Source: Clostridiales bacterium
Lineage (GTDB): Bacteria > Bacillota > Clostridia > Christensenellales > CAG-138
Reading direction: 5' to 3'
NCBI GenBank assembly: GCA_004557245.1
Contig: SFEL01000019.1
Span: forward strand, 1-34,369
Length of the DNA stretch: 34,369 nucleotides
The stretch's first letter is position 1, and every line of letters starts with the position of its first letter. The position numbers were made by a program, and so were the translations under genes. The notes beneath the pieces were generated by a model. It worked only from the letters and a program-made list of their open reading frames with translations, was not told the DNA's origin and searched no databases. Positions 30,928-34,369 of the stretch are shown here, piece after piece.

Positions 30928-31006
30928 CCAAAGTGCCAATTTGGCACTTTGGAATCACCGTGCTGGCACTTTGGGATTTCGCCAAAGTATCAATTTGATA
31001 CTTTGG
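30928..31006. repeat. two related 25-base palindromes upstream of mod
   Basis: CCAAAGTGCC-AATTT-GGCACTTTGG (30928-30952) and CCAAAGTATC-AATTT-GATACTTTGG (30982-31006), with a half copy GGCACTTTGG at 30965-30974. Bases differing between the copies change on both arms together, so symmetry is kept. They lie just upstream of mod and could be operators or hairpins. Confidence 0.8.
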
Positions 31007-31018
31007 AATTCTCACTCC

Positions 31019-32805
31019 TCATCCGACTGCCACTTCGACCTTTTTACCGCTGAAGGCCACGCCGTATTTATAAATCGTCCTGACCCCGGCGGTCGTCAGC
31101 TCGGTTTCGTATTTCTTATCGTTAATCTGCTGCAAGGCCGTCTCGGACAGCTTTTTCAGCTTTTCGTCGCTGCAATTTTTCTCCGCTTTCAGCTCAATCA
31201 GGATGCCCGGAAGACCCTTTTGCGTGGGCTTCAGCTGAGCATAAAGCCGTGGTAGAAATTCTCCCCGGCGGTATCGAAGGAGCTGACCGATTGGGTCAGC
31301 AGCGTCTGTATCTGCGCTTTTAGCCGTGCGTTATCGCCGGAGAAGATGGCCTCCTGAACGGAAATCGCCGTGGACGGCAGGATCAAATTCTCCAGCCGCT
31401 GCAAGATCTCCTTGTTATACACCAGAGAAATCTCCCGGTTTGGCAGAGAGACCTCGCACATAAAATCGCCGCTGAAGGATGGCGTGGTTTTCAGCGCCTT
31501 CAGATAGCCGGTCACCAGCAGGAAGCTGTAAATGGTGGAGGGATTGCTCTTGATCTGCGGATAGATCACGCCGGTGTCGATGAAGGTGGTGAAGGTCTCG
31601 CCGTTGACCAGGGAGGTCAGACGGTTATAAATCTCCTCGTCCGCTTGGGCAAGCACTTCCCCGATAATATCGTTGCTGCCGGTGGAGACCCAGAAGGGTC
31701 TCGGCTCGCACTCGTTGCTGAAGTAGTTGACCACCGACCACGGGTTGAAAATCTCCGTCTTACCGAAGCGGTAGCCGTCGTACCACTGGCAAATCTCGTC
31801 ATACTTATCGGCAGCGCCGTAGTATTCCGCCATCTCCATCACCTCGTCGGCAGTGAAGCCGAAGTAGGCGCTGTATTTGTTGTCCAGCACGGAGTTGATG
31901 GACAGGTTGTTCATCCCGCTGAAGATGCTCTCCTTGGCCACCCGCAGAATGCCGGTGAGGAAGCCGAAGGACAGGTGCTGATTATCCTTGAAACCGCCGG
32001 AAAACAGATTCCGCATAAACCGGATGACCTTGTCGTAATAGTCTTTCTGGTAGCCCTGCTGGATGGGGGTGTCGTACTCGTCGATGATGATAATGGGCGC
32101 AACGGCATAGTGCTTGTGCAGCATAGCGGACAGATCCAGCAGTGCAGAAGCCAGCTCTACCTCGCTGACTTTGCCGTCTGCCAGCTTTTCATAGGTCTTT
32201 TTGCTATACTCGTCGCACTTATCGCTGGCCAGCAACTCCTTGTGCCGCCGGGTCTCCTTTGCGAAAATATCCCGAATGGCCGCAAAGGTCTCCTCCCAAG
32301 TGTCGAACTTCACATCCTTGAAGGTCAGGAAGATCACAGGGTACTTGCCCTGATAATCCCGGTACTTCTGGCCGCAGACCCAGATCTTCTTATCCTGGAA
32401 GTAGACGGAGGTATCCTTGTCGCTCTTTTCAAAATAAGTGCGCAGCATATCCATATTCAGCGTCTTGCCGAAGCGCCGGGGGCGGGTGAACAGCGTCACC
32501 ATCGGACGCTCGTCGATAAAGTCCTTGATCATCATCGTCTTGTCGATATAATAGTATTCCGACGAGGCAAGGCAGTAGTTGGACACGCCGATGGGTAGGG
32601 GCAGCTTCGGCGCGCGCTCCGTCTTGCGGAAAGCGCCCGTCTTGAGCCGCTGATCCGCCGGCTTCTGCGTATCAGCGGGGATCAGCCAACGATTGCCCTG
32701 CTTTTTCGCACCGGCGATTCTCCCATTCTTGCAGAGCGTCGCAACTCTCCGCTCCGTTATATTCCAGCGCACTGCTGCCTCTCTTACCGAGATCATTTCA
32801 GCCAT
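31019..32805 (-). pseudogene. HTH-AAA ATPase-PD-(D/E)XK gene, internal deletion and frameshift
   Basis: Main frame: an N-terminal HTH (SVREAAVRWNITERRVATLC), then the AAA-ATPase-like domain with Walker A-type FTRPRRFGKTLNMDML (106-121) and Walker B IIIIDEYDTP, ending ENFYHGFMLS at residue 524. The PD-(D/E)XK nuclease part continues in another frame (31234 down to 31019, 71 residues): LKPTQKGLPGILIELKAEKN up to FSGKKVEVAVG. The two halves abut, but the segment normally holding the catalytic Asp (a GRYDI-like strand) is missing, so the gene is broken. Start 32805 follows GGAGGT. Family members sit on the chromosome and in mobile elements of gut Firmicutes; role unclear. Confidence 0.85.
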
Positions 32806-32838
32806 AGGGGATACCTCCACGCATAAAATCACAAGTAC

Positions 32839-32867
32839 ATTATACCCGAATAAAAGAACAATGTCAA
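32839..32867 (-). promoter_or_regulatory. consensus sigma-70 promoter of the HTH-AAA gene
   Basis: On the minus strand: TTGACA (32867-32862), 17 bases, TATAAT (32844-32839). Both hexamers match consensus exactly, and the -10 is 33 bases from the ATG. Confidence 0.9.
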
Positions 32868-32907
32868 CAAAGTTCGGAACAATGTTATTTTCAAATCAGC
32901 ATTGTTC
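32856..32907. promoter_or_regulatory. operator-like GAACAATG repeats
   Basis: GAACAATG at 32856-32863 and 32877-32884 (21-base period, two helical turns) and its inverse CATTGTTC at 32900-32907, overlapping and upstream of the -35. A binding site for the HTH domain of the gene itself is plausible. Confidence 0.5.
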
Positions 32908-32916
32908 TTTTCTGCA

Positions 32917-32950
32917 CACAAAACAAGCGGAGGTCATCGGCCCCCGCTTG
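32917..32950 (-). terminator. rho-independent terminator downstream of tnpV
   Basis: On the minus strand CAAGCGGGGG pairs with CCTCCGCTTG around a 7-base loop and is followed by TTTTGTGT, just after the tnpV stop (32955). Confidence 0.8.
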
Positions 32951-32954
32951 CTCG

Positions 32955-33326
32955 TTACCCATATACAATTTCCTGCATCACGGCCTCGTTTGCCCGATGT
33001 CGGATGCCGTTCATCTTCCGCACCCACGCCATCGGGTCATCGGCTTTCACGGCCTCCGTCACGCCCTCGGTGTCTGCGTATTGTTTTACCAGCCAAAGAA
33101 AGAGTTCCTGCGCCTGCTCCTCGATGTCTGCGAGGTGCCCGTCCAGCGTCCCGGCGGTCAGCAGGTTATAATACAACACACGGTGGTGCTCCCTCAGAAA
33201 GGTGCGCCGCCGCTGCCCGTAAATGCCGATGGGGCGTTCTTCTTCGGGCGGTAAGCAAACATCGGGTAGGCAATAGTCGCCCTGCCTTGTGTAAGTGCCG
33301 CCCAGCTGCTCAAATAGCGATTTCAT
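32955..33326 (-). CDS. tnpV: TnpV-family transposon-associated protein
   Basis: A 123-residue protein with the pattern of transposon-encoded TnpV: LFEQLGGTYTRQGDYCLPDV, LPPEEERPIGIYGQRRRTFL, YYNLLTAGTLDGHLADIEEQ and a terminal helix NGIRHRANEAVMQEIVYG. The function of TnpV is not established; it accompanies Tn-like and integrative elements in Clostridia. Start 33326 follows GGGAGGA. Its transcript ends at the terminator at 32917-32950. Its presence supports the view that the right end of the window belongs to a second mobile element. Confidence 0.85.
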   Translation of the reverse strand: MKSLFEQLGGTYTRQGDYCLPDVCLPPEEERPIGIYGQRRRTFLREHHRVLYYNLLTAGTLDGHLADIEEQAQELFLWLVKQYADTEGVTEAVKADDPMAWVRKMNGIRHRANEAVMQEIVYG

Positions 33327-33375
33327 ATGTGATCCTCCCTTTCAAAATTTCCCCGGCAGGTCTGCAATGCAAAAT

Positions 33376-33421
33376 GCACCTGCCTTTCGGTTACAGTCTA
33401 CCAAAACCGAAAGGCAGGTGC
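33376..33421. terminator. strong 17-base-pair hairpin (terminator or attenuator)
   Basis: A perfect inverted repeat, GCACCTGCCTTTCGGTT and its complement, with a 12-base loop. On the minus strand it follows the HTH gene (stop at 33448) and is followed by ATTTTGC, so it may terminate that transcript before tnpV; no longer T-run is present. Confidence 0.6.
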
Positions 33422-33447
33422 GAGTGTGCGAATTTCTAAATCTCACA

Positions 33448-34014
33448 TTATTTCTTCATCTTCCTGCTGAATTCATTCAGCGTCTGGATATGCCAGAGTC
33501 TTTTGCGGGTGATGGATCGGAAGGTCAGGGAGCAGAAGAAATCCACAAGAAAGATTTTCGGGATACAGAACTTCAGCCCCTTCTGGAAGGCTTTCAGTGA
33601 CCCCCGGCTGCACCAGTTGTGGACGGTGGTCAGGGTGTAGCCGGTCAGGGCCACCACATCCTTTACCGTGACCACATCCGGGTATTTGCGCAGCAGCTTT
33701 TCATAGTAGCCGTGCATCTGCCGCAGCGTGTCCTCCGGCAGTTCCTTAGAGAGCCTCGCCACATAGTGGGTGCCGTACCATCCCTTCGGCGCAGAGTAGA
33801 GTTCAGGGAAAATCGCCCGCTCCTCCAAGTATGCTTTCACATCCTCTTTTCGGATTTTATAGCACCGGGTTTTCTTACCCGACCACTCGCAGGGCACCTT
33901 GCCGCTTTTGAGCAGGTGCAGCGCCGTGGACTTGCTGATGTGGCAGATGCGGAAAAATTGCTCCTTGTTCATCACCTCGGGAACGCTGTCCCAGTTGACG
34001 GGAAATACATCCAT
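33448..34014 (-). CDS. small DNA-binding protein (excisionase-like HTH)
   Basis: A 188-residue protein. Residues 1-65 look like an excisionase/MerR-type helix-turn-helix (EVMNKEQFFRICHISKSTAL, HLLKSGKVPCEWSGKKTRCY, KIRKEDVKAYLEER), and a second HTH is seen near the end (VVTVKDVVALTGYTLTTVHN). The C-terminus is basic and contains cysteines. The ATG at 34014 has GAGGTG on the minus strand; the longer frame opening at 34167 has no binding site. Such proteins are common next to TnpV and near the ends of tRNA-integrated elements, perhaps as recombination directionality factors. No integrase is visible beside it. Confidence 0.75.
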   Translation of the reverse strand: MDVFPVNWDSVPEVMNKEQFFRICHISKSTALHLLKSGKVPCEWSGKKTRCYKIRKEDVKAYLEERAIFPELYSAPKGWYGTHYVARLSKELPEDTLRQMHGYYEKLLRKYPDVVTVKDVVALTGYTLTTVHNWCSRGSLKAFQKGLKFCIPKIFLVDFFCSLTFRSITRKRLWHIQTLNEFSRKMKK

Positions 34015-34270
34015 TTGTAACACCTCAAAAATAGATTTTCGTCGGTTGGAAGCTCTATCCTGCGGTGTATGGCCGTCTCCCGATTTTTCTCTCCTATCTT
34101 CCCACATTTCTCTCCAAAATCGGGAAAAATGCCGATTTGAACCCACTTTCAAAAAAGCCTGTCCCACAAGGCTTTCCGAGCGAAAAAGCCTGATTTCAAG
34201 CGGCTTTCGGTGGGTACGGGGCTTACAGAAACGACCCCAAACCGGACACCCCCGTCACAGTTGCAGAAAA
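34015..34270. other. 256-base non-coding region before the tRNA fragment
   Basis: No plausible gene here. A 9-base inverted repeat CCCGATTTT (34079-34087) / AAAATCGGG (34116-34124), plus GCCGATTT at 34131-34138, may be an operator for the HTH gene. The upstream end of the tRNA fragment bears no acceptor or D-arm sequence. Confidence 0.5.
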
Positions 34271-34328
34271 GACTCGAAATCAGTTGAACCGCAAGGTTCC
34301 GTGGGTTCGAATCCCACCCGCTCCGCCA
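34271..34328 (+). tRNA. tRNA-Ser(CGA) 3' part only, probable attachment site
   Basis: The sequence from the anticodon loop CTCGAAA (anticodon CGA) onward matches a serine tRNA: variable arm AACC-GCAA-GGTT, T-arm GTGGG-TTCGAAT-CCCAC, acceptor 3' strand CCGCTCC, discriminator G and CCA. The expected acceptor 5' strand GGAGCGG and D-arm are absent upstream, and the anticodon-stem 5' side does not pair. It is therefore an attachment-site copy left by an element that integrated into a tRNA-Ser gene, not a working tRNA. Confidence 0.85.
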
Positions 34329-34336
34329 GAAATCAC

Positions 34337-34369
34337 GCCAGTAGTCGGTTTTTCCGGCTGCTGGCTTTT
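34337..34369 (+). terminator. rho-independent terminator after the tRNA fragment
   Basis: GCCAGTAGTCGG pairs with CCGGCTGCTGGC (two wobbles), loop TTTTT, then TTTT at the window end. It is the original terminator of the tRNA gene. Confidence 0.85.

Noticed and set aside
34200..34328. Complete tRNA-Ser gene
   Set aside because: The acceptor 5' strand, D-arm and anticodon-stem 5' side are absent, so only the 3' part exists.
1..34369. CRISPR array
   Set aside because: No regularly spaced short repeats with unique spacers were seen on either strand.

Overview
The window reads as a prophage of a moderately GC-rich, low-GC-phylum (Firmicutes) gut-type Clostridia host, of the Oscillospiraceae/Lachnospiraceae kind. 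The grounds are near-universal GGAGG-type ribosome binding sites, frequent TTG/GTG starts, an HK97-fold siphophage gene order, and companion families (DUF4314-like, DUF5049-like, SHOCT-like, TnpV, tandem large serine recombinases) that I associate with mobile elements of that group. No species can be assigned from the sequence alone.

Layout, left to right. 1-2000: end of the early region, with the C-terminal half of an SNF2-type helicase, a DUF1492-like sigma-like late regulator, a terminator, a 28-codon ORF and an HNH endonuclease. 2000-6800: packaging start with a candidate cos region and terminase small subunit, followed by a 4.1 kb accessory block before the large subunit. That block holds a minimised SAM synthetase, a ParB-domain adenine methyltransferase and five small genes driven by two copies of a conserved promoter. 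6798-14212: terminase large subunit, portal, ClpP-type protease, capsid, connectors, major tail protein, and tail chaperones gpG/gpGT with a textbook -1 frameshift site. 14226-22601: small repeat-containing virion proteins, the tape measure, and two tandem paralogous tail-tip proteins with different C-termini. 22616-24364: a conserved small protein, holin, and amidase-LysM endolysin, then a strong terminator. 24498-28465: HTH/zinc protein, SHOCT-like protein, a third copy of the same promoter, and two overlapping large serine recombinases, closed by a terminator.

28519-30406 is a compact minus-strand three-gene operon between the recombinases and the likely right attachment junction. Two of the genes are visibly AT-richer than the phage and unrecognised; one has an RNWTFH (Rx4H) motif like HEPN ribonucleases. 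This is the usual place for lysogenic-conversion or defence cargo and is the best candidate here for an undescribed system.

At about 30536-30545 the sequence becomes the 5' part of a type III restriction-modification mod gene, read on the minus strand and cut exactly at its DPPY motif. The simplest reading is that the phage integrated into mod, with the other half beyond the left edge. Further right are a decayed HTH-AAA-PD-(D/E)XK gene, TnpV, a small DNA-binding protein, and the 3' part only of a tRNA-Ser(CGA) with its terminator. The missing 5' half of the tRNA marks the end of a second, tRNA-targeted element. The picture is therefore a prophage nested inside a tRNA-associated genomic island; this nesting is inference, because the left ends lie outside the window.
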